In this document: positions 49,252 to 57,908 of the stretch, one piece after another
Position numbering within the stretch: position 1 is the first letter of the stretch
How the letters are laid out: every line of letters starts with the position of its first letter
Source: Cellulophaga sp. 20_2_10
GTDB taxonomy: Bacteria; Bacteroidota; Bacteroidia; Flavobacteriales; Flavobacteriaceae
Assembly: GCF_023476645.1 (NCBI RefSeq)
Contig: NZ_JAMCOJ010000004.1
Span: 1-64,000, forward strand
Direction: 5' to 3'
Length of the DNA stretch: 64,000 nucleotides
Notes under the pieces: model-generated
Seen by the model: only the letters and a program-made list of their open reading frames with translations
Told to the model about the DNA's origin: nothing
The model's database searches: none
Made by a program: the position numbers and the translations under genes

Positions 49252-50460
49252 CTAGTTTTTGTTATTTTTTGTTTTGTACCATATAAAAATATATCTAATG
49301 GCAAGTGATAATAGTACTGGTATAAATGCAGGATGAAATTTTTGAATCCCTGCTAATTGTACAATTGGTACTATTACTAATAATATAAGTAAAAATATAC
49401 TGTATTTGTGTAATAGTAAGGTTGAATTTTTTTTGCGAAAAATAAAATAAAGAGCCACCAAGTTAAAAGGAACAACCCATAGTAAATTATAGTTGTTAGC
49501 AGTTGCAGTATGGTCTGTAGCAAACCATAGTAGCGTTAATACTAAACCCGAAATACCGGTTACAAAAAATAAAATACCGTCTAACCATTTAGACCACAAA
49601 TGATTTTTATAATCCATATAAGTTATAAATAGAACGGCTGCAAGGAAGAGAAATACCCAAAAGAATGGCGTAACCAAAAAGTTAATACTTTTTACTTTTA
49701 CTTCTTCTTTTAATATAGACCTGTTAGATAATACCAATGGTTCTCCTTTAATAGTGCTATTTTCTAGTTGCGACCATACGTAATCTGGTAAAAAAGTATG
49801 CTGTAACGCTGTTGCCTTTTTATCTATTCTAGAACCTAGAGCTAAATCTATACCAAAACTTGACCATGTGTTTGTTGTTAGTTTTTGATCTAGTAATTCT
49901 CTAAACGTATATTTTTCTGTTAAGTGATCTTCGTTTAAACTTAAATCCTTTCCTAAGGACGAGTCTAAAACACCTATTATTTTAGTAGCACAGTTGTTGT
50001 ATAGGTAATCATATAAATAATCTCTATTTTCTGGCTTTACGTTTTTTTCTAAATAATTGTATAGTTGTTTTTTTTGAGTGTAGTTAAGGTTTAATACCTG
50101 TTCCTTAACAGATCTTTTATCATATTGATACTCGTATAAAAACCTAGAAAAATCTTGCTTGTTAACTTTAAAAAGGAGCTTCCCTTTTACAAAGTTTAAA
50201 TAGAAATTAGGCGCATTAAAATCGAAAATACCATAGTTATATATATTATCTGTTCTAGTTACAGGATCCCAAATTCTAATAGCACTATGGCCAAAAATGG
50301 AATAGAGTTCGCTTCCAGAGCCACAGGTTAAAATGCTAATTTGTGCATTTTTAGAAATAGTATTATTTTGAGAAAAACCAATACTAGAACTACCTAATAG
50401 AAATATAAAAATGATTGTTTTGATATAATTTTTCAATTTTATTGATTTTAAGAAGAGCAA
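49252..50460 (-). CDS. DUF4105 (Lnb-like) periplasmic and membrane protein
   Basis: A 402-residue protein with an N-terminal signal (TIIFIFLLGSSSIGFSQ). Residues about 30-190 form the DUF4105 domain: ILTCGSGSELYSIFGHSAIR then IWDPVTRTDNIYNYGIFDF, and YLYNNCATKIIGVLDSSLG with a conserved Cys. This resembles a papain/NlpC-like cysteine fold, with GHSAIR containing a candidate His. The last about 150 residues contain roughly five transmembrane helices. It is commonly found in Bacteroidota; its enzymatic action is unproven. The ABC-F gene follows directly. Confidence 0.85.
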   Translation of the reverse strand: MLFLKSIKLKNYIKTIIFIFLLGSSSIGFSQNNTISKNAQISILTCGSGSELYSIFGHSAIRIWDPVTRTDNIYNYGIFDFNAPNFYLNFVKGKLLFKVNKQDFSRFLYEYQYDKRSVKEQVLNLNYTQKKQLYNYLEKNVKPENRDYLYDYLYNNCATKIIGVLDSSLGKDLSLNEDHLTEKYTFRELLDQKLTTNTWSSFGIDLALGSRIDKKATALQHTFLPDYVWSQLENSTIKGEPLVLSNRSILKEEVKVKSINFLVTPFFWVFLFLAAVLFITYMDYKNHLWSKWLDGILFFVTGISGLVLTLLWFATDHTATANNYNLLWVVPFNLVALYFIFRKKNSTLLLHKYSIFLLILLVIVPIVQLAGIQKFHPAFIPVLLSLAIRYIFIWYKTKNNKN

Positions 50461-50613
50461 ATATCGAACAAAATAGAAGAATAGACCTATGCTTTTTAAA
50501 AAAGCAGCTTTTTAAGCTGTAATTTTTAAAGAAATACTATTTTTACGAAAACTAACAGGCCACATTATAGTGTAAAGTTTGTTTAGTATAACGTTTATCT
50601 AAATTAGTATACA

Positions 50614-51372
50614 ATGAAAAAGCACATACCTAACTTAATTACATTATTAAATTTATTCTGTGGCTGTTTGGCTGTTCTTTTTGCTGTACACGGTCTTTTT
50701 GAGATGGTTGCGTTATTTGTTTTTCTAGGTATATTTTTTGACTTTTTTGATGGTTTTGCAGCCCGTATGCTAAATGTAAAGAGTGAATTAGGATTACAGT
50801 TAGATTCTTTAGCAGATATGGTAACAAGTGGAGTAGTGCCAGGATTGGTAATGTATAAACTGTTGTTAATGGCTACTACTGGTGGCTGGAGTTCGGGAAT
50901 GTTTGCAGGTGAAATGCAATTTTCAGGATTTAATTTATCTTCTTTAATTCCGTTTTTAGGTTTTTTAATAACCTTAGGATCTTGTTATAGACTTGCTAAA
51001 TTTAATATTGATGAAAATCAAACTGAATCTTTTATAGGGTTGCCTACACCAGCAAATGCATTGTTAATTATAGCAATGCCATTAATTTTACTATATCAAA
51101 ACAACGATTTTTTAAATAGCATTATTTTAAACCAATGGTTTTTAATTGGCTTAACAGTATTAAGTACTTATTTATTAAATAGTAGTTTGCCTTTGTTTGC
51201 TTTAAAATTTAAAACGTGGAATTTTAAAGACAATGCTATACGTTATATCTTTTTAATTTTGTGCATTGTGTTTTTGGTAACATTAAAATACTTAGCAGTA
51301 CCCGTAATAATAATTTTATATATATTACTTTCTGTAGTAAGCAAATTAGGAAACGGAACAGCTAAGGCTTAG
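50614..51372 (+). CDS. pssA: CDP-diacylglycerol-serine O-phosphatidyltransferase
   Basis: Makes phosphatidylserine, the precursor of phosphatidylethanolamine, at the inner membrane. The 252-residue protein has the CDP-alcohol phosphotransferase signature D-G-x2-A-R-x8-G-x3-D-x3-D in FFDFFDGFAARMLNVKSELG then LQLDSLADM. It starts IPNLITLLNLFCGCLAVLFA, typical of PssA. About eight hydrophobic helices span the protein. It is transcribed away from DUF4105 and convergent with lptB. Confidence 0.94.
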   Translation: MKKHIPNLITLLNLFCGCLAVLFAVHGLFEMVALFVFLGIFFDFFDGFAARMLNVKSELGLQLDSLADMVTSGVVPGLVMYKLLLMATTGGWSSGMFAGEMQFSGFNLSSLIPFLGFLITLGSCYRLAKFNIDENQTESFIGLPTPANALLIIAMPLILLYQNNDFLNSIILNQWFLIGLTVLSTYLLNSSLPLFALKFKTWNFKDNAIRYIFLILCIVFLVTLKYLAVPVIIILYILLSVVSKLGNGTAKA

Positions 51373-51392
51373 GTAATTAATTATTGAGGTTG

Positions 51393-52142
51393 TTAAAAGT
51401 CTAACTTAGTTTTACGTAGCTCAAAGTTTTGGCCAAGATAAACTTGTCTTACCATTTCATCTGCTGCTAATTCTTCAGGTTCTCCAGATTTTAAAATCCC
51501 ACCTTCAAACATTAAATAAGATCTTTCTGTAATTGCAAGTGTTTCTTGTACGTTGTGGTCGGTAATAAGTATGCCTATGTTTTTGTTTTTTAGTTGCGCT
51601 ACAATACGTTGTATGTCTTCTACAGCAACAGGATCTACCCCTGCAAAGGGTTCATCTAGTAATATAAATTTTGGATCTGTTGCTAGCGCTCGCGCAATTT
51701 CTGTACGTCTACGCTCACCGCCAGAAAGCAAATCTCCTCTGTTTTTGCGGATGTGTCCCAAACTAAATTCTTCAATAAGAGACTCCATTTTCATATGTTG
51801 CTCTTTCTTGCTCAATTTTGTAAGCTGTAGTACACTTAAAATATTTTTTTCAATTGTAAGTTTTCGAAAAACTGAAGCTTCTTGTGCTAAATATCCAATT
51901 CCGTTCTGTGCTCTTTTGTACATTGGGAACTGTGTAATATTTTTATCATTTAAATAAATATTACCACCATTTGGCTTAACAAGTCCAACAATCATATAAA
52001 AAGATGTTGTTTTACCTGCTCCATTTGGGCCTAATAGTCCAACAATTTCTCCTTGGTTAACCTCCAGAGATATGCCTTTAACTACTTGGCGTCCTTTGTA
52101 GGACTTCATAATATTGTCTGCGCTAAGCTTCATTTTTTCCAT
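51393..52142 (-). CDS. lptB: LPS export ABC transporter ATP-binding protein LptB
   Basis: Cytosolic ATPase that powers lipopolysaccharide extraction by LptFGC. Motifs in 249 residues: Walker [20 protein letters not shown]-loop [16 protein letters not shown], signature [17 protein letters not shown], Walker [21 protein letters not shown] and the H-loop [12 protein letters not shown]. The E-A-S-V-F-R-K-L sequence after the Q-loop is the LptB hallmark. The true start may be Met4 at 52133, since homologues begin MxLxADNI; a TAGATTTG box at 52151-52158 would then leave a leader of about 10 nt. Confidence 0.96.
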   Translation of the reverse strand: MEKMKLSADNIMKSYKGRQVVKGISLEVNQGEIVGLLGPNGAGKTTSFYMIVGLVKPNGGNIYLNDKNITQFPMYKRAQNGIGYLAQEASVFRKLTIEKNILSVLQLTKLSKKEQHMKMESLIEEFSLGHIRKNRGDLLSGGERRRTEIARALATDPKFILLDEPFAGVDPVAVEDIQRIVAQLKNKNIGILITDHNVQETLAITERSYLMFEGGILKSGEPEELAADEMVRQVYLGQNFELRKTKLDF

Positions 52143-52196
52143 ACAATATCCAAATCTAAGTTATTCTTTTATTAACAGAGAAGATTTACGGTTTTT

Positions 52197-52553
52197 TTAA
52201 CCTTCGTGGTTTGCTTCTATAGCTTCCCAGTACTCGTGTGCACGTCTTAAATGTGGTATAACAATACTGCCACCAACTAGCGTTGCAATACTCAAGGTTT
52301 CCATAATTTCTTCTTTATTTGCACCTTCTCTGTGCGAACTTTCTAAATGATATTTAACGCAATCATCACAACGTAAAACAGCAGAAGCTACTAAACCTAG
52401 TAGTTCTTTTGTTTTAACATCTAAAGCACCTTTGCTATATGCATTTGTGTCTAGATTAAATATTCTATTAATAACCTTGTTTTTATCGGCTACTATTTTA
52501 TCATTCATCTTAGAACGATAATCGTTAAATTCTTTAACTGGATTTTGTGACAT
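52197..52553 (-). CDS. Carboxymuconolactone decarboxylase family / AhpD-like protein
   Basis: A 118-residue helical protein with the AhpD-type redox motif LRCDDCVKYHLESSHREGAN, where the CxxC plus downstream His define the peroxidase-like subgroup. TLVGGSIVIPHLRRAHEYWE completes the domain. It may act in peroxide or disulfide chemistry; no substrate can be inferred. Its start overlaps the end of tatC by 20 bp, so the two are translationally coupled. Confidence 0.9.
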   Translation of the reverse strand: MSQNPVKEFNDYRSKMNDKIVADKNKVINRIFNLDTNAYSKGALDVKTKELLGLVASAVLRCDDCVKYHLESSHREGANKEEIMETLSIATLVGGSIVIPHLRRAHEYWEAIEANHEG

Positions 52554-53376
52554 TCTTACCTAATTTTTTGGCTTCATTTTTTAATACTCTTCTAGAAATA
52601 TAAATACTAATTTGATATAGTATTAAAACTGGTATTGTTACTACAATCTGACTAGCAACATCTGGTGGTGTAATAACAGCAGATACTATTAAGACAACGA
52701 CCAAAGCTATTTTTCTGTGTTTCTTTAACACTTCTGGAGTAACCAAACCTACTTTTGTTAAAAAGTATATAATTATAGGTAGCTCAAACATTATACCGCA
52801 GGCAATAACAGATGCTTTTACGGTAGATATAAAGGAGCTCAAATCAAATTCGTTTAAAACCTCTTTACTAACTTGGTATGTACCCAAGAAGTTAATAGAG
52901 AAAGGAGTTACAATATAGTAACCAAAAAGTACACCAGAGAAAAATAAGAATGATGCAGCAAAAATAAATCCTTTAGAGTTGTTACGTTCTTTTTCATACA
53001 AACCTGGGCTAATAAATCGCCACATTTCGTATAAAATATAAGGAAAACCAATTATAAAACCTGCCCAAACTGATGTCCATATGTGAGCAGAAAATTGCCC
53101 GGCCATAGTTCTACTTTGTATCGTAAATGGCAGTGATTCTGCACAAAAGCTAGATTCCATTCCTAGATATGTAGCTATAGAGCAAAAGAATTTATAGGTA
53201 GGAAAATCCATTTTTTTAGGTCCTAATAAGACCGTGTCAAAAATAAATTCTTTCATAGCAAAAGCAACACAGCCAATAATAACTACTGCTAATGTAGACC
53301 TAATTAAGTGCCATCTTAATTCTTCTAAATGGTCTAAAAAGGACATTTCGTCCGGACTCTTCTTATTTTTTGCCAT
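52534..53376 (-). CDS. tatC: Twin-arginine translocase subunit TatC
   Basis: Inner-membrane receptor for folded Tat substrates. The 280-residue protein starts with the hallmark MSFLDHLEELRWHLIRSTLA and has six transmembrane helices (VVIIGCVAFAMKEFI, IWTSVWAGFIIGFPYILYEM, GFIFAASFLFFSGVLFGYYI and others). FELPIIIYFLTKVGLVTPEV and VVVLIVSAVITPPDVASQIV are typical. A cysteine-containing insert after helix 1 (FPTYKFFCSIATYLGMESSF) is frequent in Bacteroidota. It shares one base with kdsD upstream and overlaps the AhpD-like gene downstream. Confidence 0.96.
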   Translation of the reverse strand: MAKNKKSPDEMSFLDHLEELRWHLIRSTLAVVIIGCVAFAMKEFIFDTVLLGPKKMDFPTYKFFCSIATYLGMESSFCAESLPFTIQSRTMAGQFSAHIWTSVWAGFIIGFPYILYEMWRFISPGLYEKERNNSKGFIFAASFLFFSGVLFGYYIVTPFSINFLGTYQVSKEVLNEFDLSSFISTVKASVIACGIMFELPIIIYFLTKVGLVTPEVLKKHRKIALVVVLIVSAVITPPDVASQIVVTIPVLILYQISIYISRRVLKNEAKKLGKNVTKSS

Positions 53377-54341
53377 TATAAAATGCCTTCGTTTACTAAG
53401 TTATGCAAATGTACTAAACCAACATAATTAGAATCGCTTACAGCAACCAATTGTGATATTCCTTGTTGTTGCATTAATTCTAAGGCATCTACAGCTAAAA
53501 GATCTGTATCTACGGTCTTAGGATTTTTAGACATAATATCTTTAGCGGTTAAGTTACCAATGTTATCATGCTTGTTTAGCATGCGTCTAATATCGCCATC
53601 AGTAATAATACCCACAACTTTATTTGCTTCTAAAACAGCAGTAGCACCTAACATTTTTTCAGAAATCTCTACAATTACCTGTTTAACAGGTGTATCTGCG
53701 GTAACTTCTGGTTTTAGGTTGTTGCTTACAATATCGTTTACGCGTAAATATAATTTTTTACCTAGTGCACCACCTGGATGGTATTTCGCAAAATCTTTAC
53801 TTGTAAATCTTCTAAGCTCTAAAAGAGATACCGCAATTGCATCGCCAATAACTAACTGTGCTGTTGTACTGGTGGTAGGTGCTAAATTATTAGGACACGC
53901 CTCTTTTTCTACATAAGTGTTTAATACGTAGTTAGATTGTTGCGCTAAAAAGGAATCTGTATTGCCAGTCATTCCTATTAAAATATTACCTCCTCTTTTT
54001 ATAAGTGGCACTAAAACTTTAATCTCTGGAGTATTACCACTTTTAGAGATGCAAATAACAACATCCTCATCTAATACAGTTCCTAGATCGCCGTGTATGG
54101 CATCTGCTGCATGCATAAATATAGATGGTGTGCCAGTAGAATTTAAAGTAGCAACTATTTTTTGTGCTATAATAGCGCTCTTGCCAATACCAGAAATAAT
54201 TAATCTTCCTTTAGAGTTATAAATGCTATTTACAGCATTTGCAAAATTTGCATCTAATAAGGTCGATAAATGTTTAATAGCTTCAGCTTCTATAGAAATT
54301 GTACGCTTTGCAATATCTAGAATTGTTTTGGAGTTGCTCAA
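53376..54341 (-). CDS. kdsD: Arabinose-5-phosphate isomerase, KpsF/GutQ family
   Basis: Converts ribulose-5-phosphate to arabinose-5-phosphate, first step toward the Kdo sugar of lipopolysaccharide. The 321-residue protein has an N-terminal SIS domain (RLIISGIGKSAIIAQKIVAT, HAADAIHGDLG, VICISKSGNTPEIKVLVPLI) and two C-terminal CBS domains (VNDIVSNNLKPEVTADTPVK, GIITDGDIRRML, ISQLVAVSDSNYVGLVHLHN). FAKYHPGGALGKKL is a family hallmark. It shares one base with tatC and lies near lptB, which fits envelope biogenesis. A candidate -7 TAATTTTG box lies at 54397-54404. Confidence 0.95.
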   Translation of the reverse strand: MSNSKTILDIAKRTISIEAEAIKHLSTLLDANFANAVNSIYNSKGRLIISGIGKSAIIAQKIVATLNSTGTPSIFMHAADAIHGDLGTVLDEDVVICISKSGNTPEIKVLVPLIKRGGNILIGMTGNTDSFLAQQSNYVLNTYVEKEACPNNLAPTTSTTAQLVIGDAIAVSLLELRRFTSKDFAKYHPGGALGKKLYLRVNDIVSNNLKPEVTADTPVKQVIVEISEKMLGATAVLEANKVVGIITDGDIRRMLNKHDNIGNLTAKDIMSKNPKTVDTDLLAVDALELMQQQGISQLVAVSDSNYVGLVHLHNLVNEGIL

Positions 54342-54538
54342 TGTAATCTTAAATTATGTGTTCTGTTTTAAAAAAGATGTACTATCTTTAAGAATACAAA
54401 ATTACATAAACTTATTTTTATGTGATGCTGTAAATTGATGGAAATTAAAATTGCTTTAAATTTTATACGATTTCCTAAAATTTGAGTATCTTGAAATTTA
54501 TTTTATTTAAACAATACGTACAATCTCTATAATATTCT

Positions 54539-56740
54539 ATGAGTCATCCTAAAATTGATTTGCATGCTTCCTTAAAAAAGTTTTTTGGCTTTAACAAGTT
54601 TAAAGGTCTTCAAGAAGGTGTTATCAATAACTTGCTTCAAGGTAATAATACTTTTGTTATAATGCCAACTGGTGGAGGAAAGTCTCTCTGTTACCAATTG
54701 CCAGCACTTATGCAAGAAGGTACTGCTATTGTAGTTTCTCCTTTAATTGCTTTGATGAAAAACCAGGTAGATGCCATACGTGGTATATCGCCAGACTATG
54801 GTGTGGCTCACGTTTTAAATTCATCTTTAACAAAAACTCAAGTAAGAGAAGTAAAAGAAGATATCTTAAGTGGAGTGACTAAAATGCTTTATGTGGCTCC
54901 TGAATCTTTAATAAAAGAGGAGTATGTAGAATTTTTACGCTCTGTTAAAATTTCTTTTGTAGCTATAGATGAAGCGCATTGTATCTCTGAGTGGGGACAC
55001 GATTTTAGACCAGAATACCGAAACCTAAAAGCAATTGTTGGTAGGTTAGGAGATAATATTCCTATGATAGGTTTAACGGCTACAGCAACACCAAAAGTAC
55101 AAGAAGATATTGTAAAGAACTTAGGGATTACAGATGCTAAACTTTTTAAAGCATCATTTAATAGACCTAATTTATTTTATGAAGTACGACCAAAAACTCA
55201 AAATATAGAGGCCGATATAATTCGTTTTGTAAAGCAGAATGTTGGTAAATCCGGAATTATCTATTGTTTAAGTCGTAAAAAAGTTGAAGCATTAGCACAA
55301 GTATTGCAAGTAAACGGCATAAGTGCAGTTCCGTATCACGCAGGTTTTGATGCTAAAACAAGGTCTCGTTACCAAGATATGTTTCTAATGGAAGAGGTAG
55401 ATGTTGTTGTTGCTACAATAGCCTTTGGAATGGGAATAGATAAACCAGATGTACGTTTTGTTATACATAACGATATTCCAAAAAGTTTAGAGAGCTATTA
55501 CCAAGAAACGGGAAGAGCTGGTAGAGATGGAGGAGAAGGACATTGTTTGGCTTTTTACTCCTATAAAGATATAGAAAAGCTAGAGAAATTTATGTCTGGC
55601 AAACCTGTTGCTGAACAAGAAATTGGCAATGCACTTTTACAAGAAGTTGTTGGTTTTGCAGAAACATCTATGTCGCGTAGAAAATTTATACTTCATTACT
55701 TTGGAGAAGATTTTGACGAAGTAAACGGTGAAGGTGCAGATATGGATGACAATACCCGTACACCTAAAGAAAAAGTAGAAGCTCAGGAGAATGTAGTTAA
55801 GCTTATTAGTGTTGTTCAGGGAACAATGGAGAAATTTAAGTCTAAAGAAATAGTAAATACATTAATTGGTAAAAAGAACGCATTAATATCGTCTCATAAA
55901 ACAGATGAAAAACCTTTCTTTGGAATAGGTAAAGATAAAGATGCTGGGTATTGGATGGCTTTAATACGCCAAACATTAGTAGCTGGTTACTTGCGTAAAG
56001 AAATAGAGCAATACGGTATTTTAAGAGTTACCCCATTAGGTGCAGAGTTTGTAAAAGAGCCTATGTCATTTTTAATGACAAAAGACCATGTGTATAGTCA
56101 GGAAAATGACGATGCTATTGTAAGTGCCGCTAAAAGTTCTGGTGGTGTCGCAGATAAGGAATTATCTCAATTATTAAAACAGTTAAGAAAATCAGAGGCT
56201 AAAAAACTCGGAGTACCTCCGTTTGTAGTTTTTCAAGATCCATCTATAGAAGATATGGCGCTTAAGTATCCTATTAGTATGGAGGATATGCTAAACATAC
56301 ACGGTGTAGGTGAGGGTAAAGCTAAAAAATACGGAAAACCATTTTTAGCGCTTATTGCTAAATATGTAGATGATAAAGATATTACGCGTCCAGACGATTT
56401 AGTGGTTAAAAGTACGGGAGCAAATTCAGCTTTAAAACTATATATTATACAAAACGTAGATCGTAAGTTGCCTTTAACAGATATTGCTAGCGCCAAAGGT
56501 ATAGAGTTGCCAGAGTTAATAAAGGAGATGGAACAGATAGTTTATAGCGGAACTAAGCTTAATATTACATATTGGGTAGACGAAACCTTAGATGAAGACC
56601 AACAAGAAGAGATACACGAGTATTTTTTAGAAGCAGAATCTGATAGTATAGAAATTGCTATAGAAGAGTTTGATGGCGATTATGAAGATGAGGAGTTGCG
56701 TTTGTACCGTTTAAAGTTTATTAGCGAAGTAGCTAATTAA
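54539..56740 (+). CDS. recQ: ATP-dependent DNA helicase RecQ without zinc-finger cysteines
   Basis: 3'-5' DNA helicase in recombination repair. The 733-residue protein has motif 0 FGFNKFKGLQEGVINNLLQG, Walker A IMPTGGGKSLCYQLPAL, DEAH box AIDEAHCISEWGHDFRPEY, and motifs V/VI ATIAFGMGIDKPDVRFVIH and YYQETGRAGRDG. A RecQ-C winged helix follows, then an HRDC domain near residues 525-605 (EDMLNIHGVGEGKAKKYGKP). The about 110-residue acidic C-terminal extension is an addition relative to E. coli RecQ. In the zinc-finger region the protein reads FAETSMSRRKFILHYFGEDF then GEGADMDDNTR, where the E. coli type has four cysteines; none is present here. Confidence 0.95.
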   Translation: MSHPKIDLHASLKKFFGFNKFKGLQEGVINNLLQGNNTFVIMPTGGGKSLCYQLPALMQEGTAIVVSPLIALMKNQVDAIRGISPDYGVAHVLNSSLTKTQVREVKEDILSGVTKMLYVAPESLIKEEYVEFLRSVKISFVAIDEAHCISEWGHDFRPEYRNLKAIVGRLGDNIPMIGLTATATPKVQEDIVKNLGITDAKLFKASFNRPNLFYEVRPKTQNIEADIIRFVKQNVGKSGIIYCLSRKKVEALAQVLQVNGISAVPYHAGFDAKTRSRYQDMFLMEEVDVVVATIAFGMGIDKPDVRFVIHNDIPKSLESYYQETGRAGRDGGEGHCLAFYSYKDIEKLEKFMSGKPVAEQEIGNALLQEVVGFAETSMSRRKFILHYFGEDFDEVNGEGADMDDNTRTPKEKVEAQENVVKLISVVQGTMEKFKSKEIVNTLIGKKNALISSHKTDEKPFFGIGKDKDAGYWMALIRQTLVAGYLRKEIEQYGILRVTPLGAEFVKEPMSFLMTKDHVYSQENDDAIVSAAKSSGGVADKELSQLLKQLRKSEAKKLGVPPFVVFQDPSIEDMALKYPISMEDMLNIHGVGEGKAKKYGKPFLALIAKYVDDKDITRPDDLVVKSTGANSALKLYIIQNVDRKLPLTDIASAKGIELPELIKEMEQIVYSGTKLNITYWVDETLDEDQQEEIHEYFLEAESDSIEIAIEEFDGDYEDEELRLYRLKFISEVAN

Positions 56741-56760
56741 ACTAAAGAATTTATATACTA

Positions 56761-56796
56761 AAAAATCCCAAAACCTTAGGTTTTGGGATTTTTTTA
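56761..56796. terminator. Bidirectional terminator after recQ
   Basis: AAAAATCCCAAAACC TTAG GTTTTGGGATTTTT, a long perfect stem with A and T tails, between recQ and the convergent CCC-motif gene. Confidence 0.88.
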
Positions 56797-56816
56797 TAAT
56801 CAATAATTAAAATAAT

Positions 56817-57137
56817 TTAGTACTGCATATTGTTGGCTCCTTCTAAACCTGCTAAACCAATAAAAGCAAGTATAGGTGCTAAAAATAATATGATACATAA
56901 AAGCACTATACAAGCTAGGACTAAGCCAATAATAGATAGTATTTTACCCGTGTTTGCACTATCAACGCTTGTGTATTTATCAGGGTTTTCTTCATATAAT
57001 TTCTTTGCAGCTTTTGCTTTTGCAAAACCAATAAATGAAAATATAGCTCCAAAAGGTCCGCAACAAAAAAGTGTTAATGCAATACTTAATATTCCCATTG
57101 TTAAGGCGCTACTGGCACCTGGTAATTCTTCTTTCAT
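56817..57137 (-). CDS. CCC-motif membrane protein (second of pair)
   Basis: A 106-residue protein with two membrane segments: LTMGILSIALTLFCCGPFGA then IFSFIGFAKAKAAKKLY, and GKILSIIGLVLACIVLLCII then LFLAPILAFIG. The segment KLYEENPDKYTSVDSANTGK between them is shared with its neighbour. Bacteroidota proteins of this layout are annotated as CCC-motif membrane proteins; here the cluster has only two consecutive cysteines. No function is known. It starts 16 bp after the paralogous gene. Confidence 0.85.
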   Translation of the reverse strand: MKEELPGASSALTMGILSIALTLFCCGPFGAIFSFIGFAKAKAAKKLYEENPDKYTSVDSANTGKILSIIGLVLACIVLLCIILFLAPILAFIGLAGLEGANNMQY

Positions 57138-57153
57138 ATCTCTAAATCTCTAA

Positions 57154-57480
57154 TTATTGAGCAGCATCCATTCCTTCCTGAATTTGGCTAATAGCTTCTT
57201 GTATAGCTTCCATACCTCCAGTTGCGAAAACGTAAATTACTCTAATTAAGGCTAATACGTTTAAAATAACAGCTATTAATGCTACAATTTTACCTGTTTT
57301 AATTTGACTAGCATTGTCATACCCTTCTGGGTTTTCTGCATAAATTTTTTCAGCTTTAGTAGCCATAAAATAAGCAATAGCAGAAGGTATAATACCTAGA
57401 CCTGCTAAACAACAACATAAGTATCCTAGTATGCCAAGTACTATAATCATTGTTCCATTCGGTAATTTTTCTTGTTCCAT
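57154..57480 (-). CDS. CCC-motif membrane protein (first of pair)
   Basis: A 108-residue paralogue of the next gene. It carries the namesake triple cysteine in GTMIIVLGILGYLCCCLAGL, a cytosolic loop KAEKIYAENPEGYDNASQIK, and a second helix GKIVALIAVILNVLALIRVI. Both pair members have a conserved xxYxENPxxYxx loop. It follows DUF2752 by 16 bp in the same direction, making a three-gene membrane-protein cluster of conserved order in Bacteroidota as far as I recall. Confidence 0.88.
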   Translation of the reverse strand: MEQEKLPNGTMIIVLGILGYLCCCLAGLGIIPSAIAYFMATKAEKIYAENPEGYDNASQIKTGKIVALIAVILNVLALIRVIYVFATGGMEAIQEAISQIQEGMDAAQ

Positions 57481-57496
57481 AATTTTAAAAGATTGG

Positions 57497-57796
57497 TTAA
57501 ATAAATTTATATAAATAGTTAGTCAAAATTAATATTACATTAATAATAGCCAAAGCGGTTATTATTTTACTAGCATATCTAATTTTGTAAAAATAGTTTA
57601 CACCAACAAAGCCCATAAGTAATAGTAAGGTGTAAATTGCCGGATACATATTAAATGCAGCAGTAAAATCTCCTTGTAATATTAAAGCTAATGATCTTTG
57701 TATGCCGCAGCCAGGACAATCAACACCTAACAACTTCTTGTTCATACAAGGAAGCATGTATTCGTTAATGTTAAAATCTAGGCTTGGTAATGGCAT
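57497..57796 (-). CDS. DUF2752 membrane protein
   Basis: A 99-residue protein with the DUF2752 signature CPGCGIQRSLALILQGDF at about residues 26-43 and two following hydrophobic helices (MYPAIYTLLLLMGFVGVNYF, IITALAIINVILILTNYLYK). The paired Cys-Gly-x-Cys element may bind metal or form disulfides, but the role is unknown. It heads the operon with the two CCC-motif genes. Confidence 0.9.
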   Translation of the reverse strand: MPLPSLDFNINEYMLPCMNKKLLGVDCPGCGIQRSLALILQGDFTAAFNMYPAIYTLLLLMGFVGVNYFYKIRYASKIITALAIINVILILTNYLYKFI

Positions 57797-57815
57797 TTAG
57801 GCTTGTATTCTATTT

Positions 57816-57843
57816 TTGAAACGGAAAAATACTACTATTTTTG
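57816..57843 (+). promoter_or_regulatory. Candidate promoter for the Smr-domain gene (-33 TTG, N17, -7 TATTTTTG)
   Basis: TTG at 57816-57818 followed after 17 bases by TATTTTTG at 57836-57843, about 65 bp before the ATG at 57909. Another TATTTTTG overlaps the -33 element at 57811-57818. Confidence 0.4.
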
Positions 57844-57908
57844 TTGAATGAAAATAAACGTCTAAGTTATTTTTTAAAAATAAAAAATAACTGATGTAAT
57901 ATCTTGGT

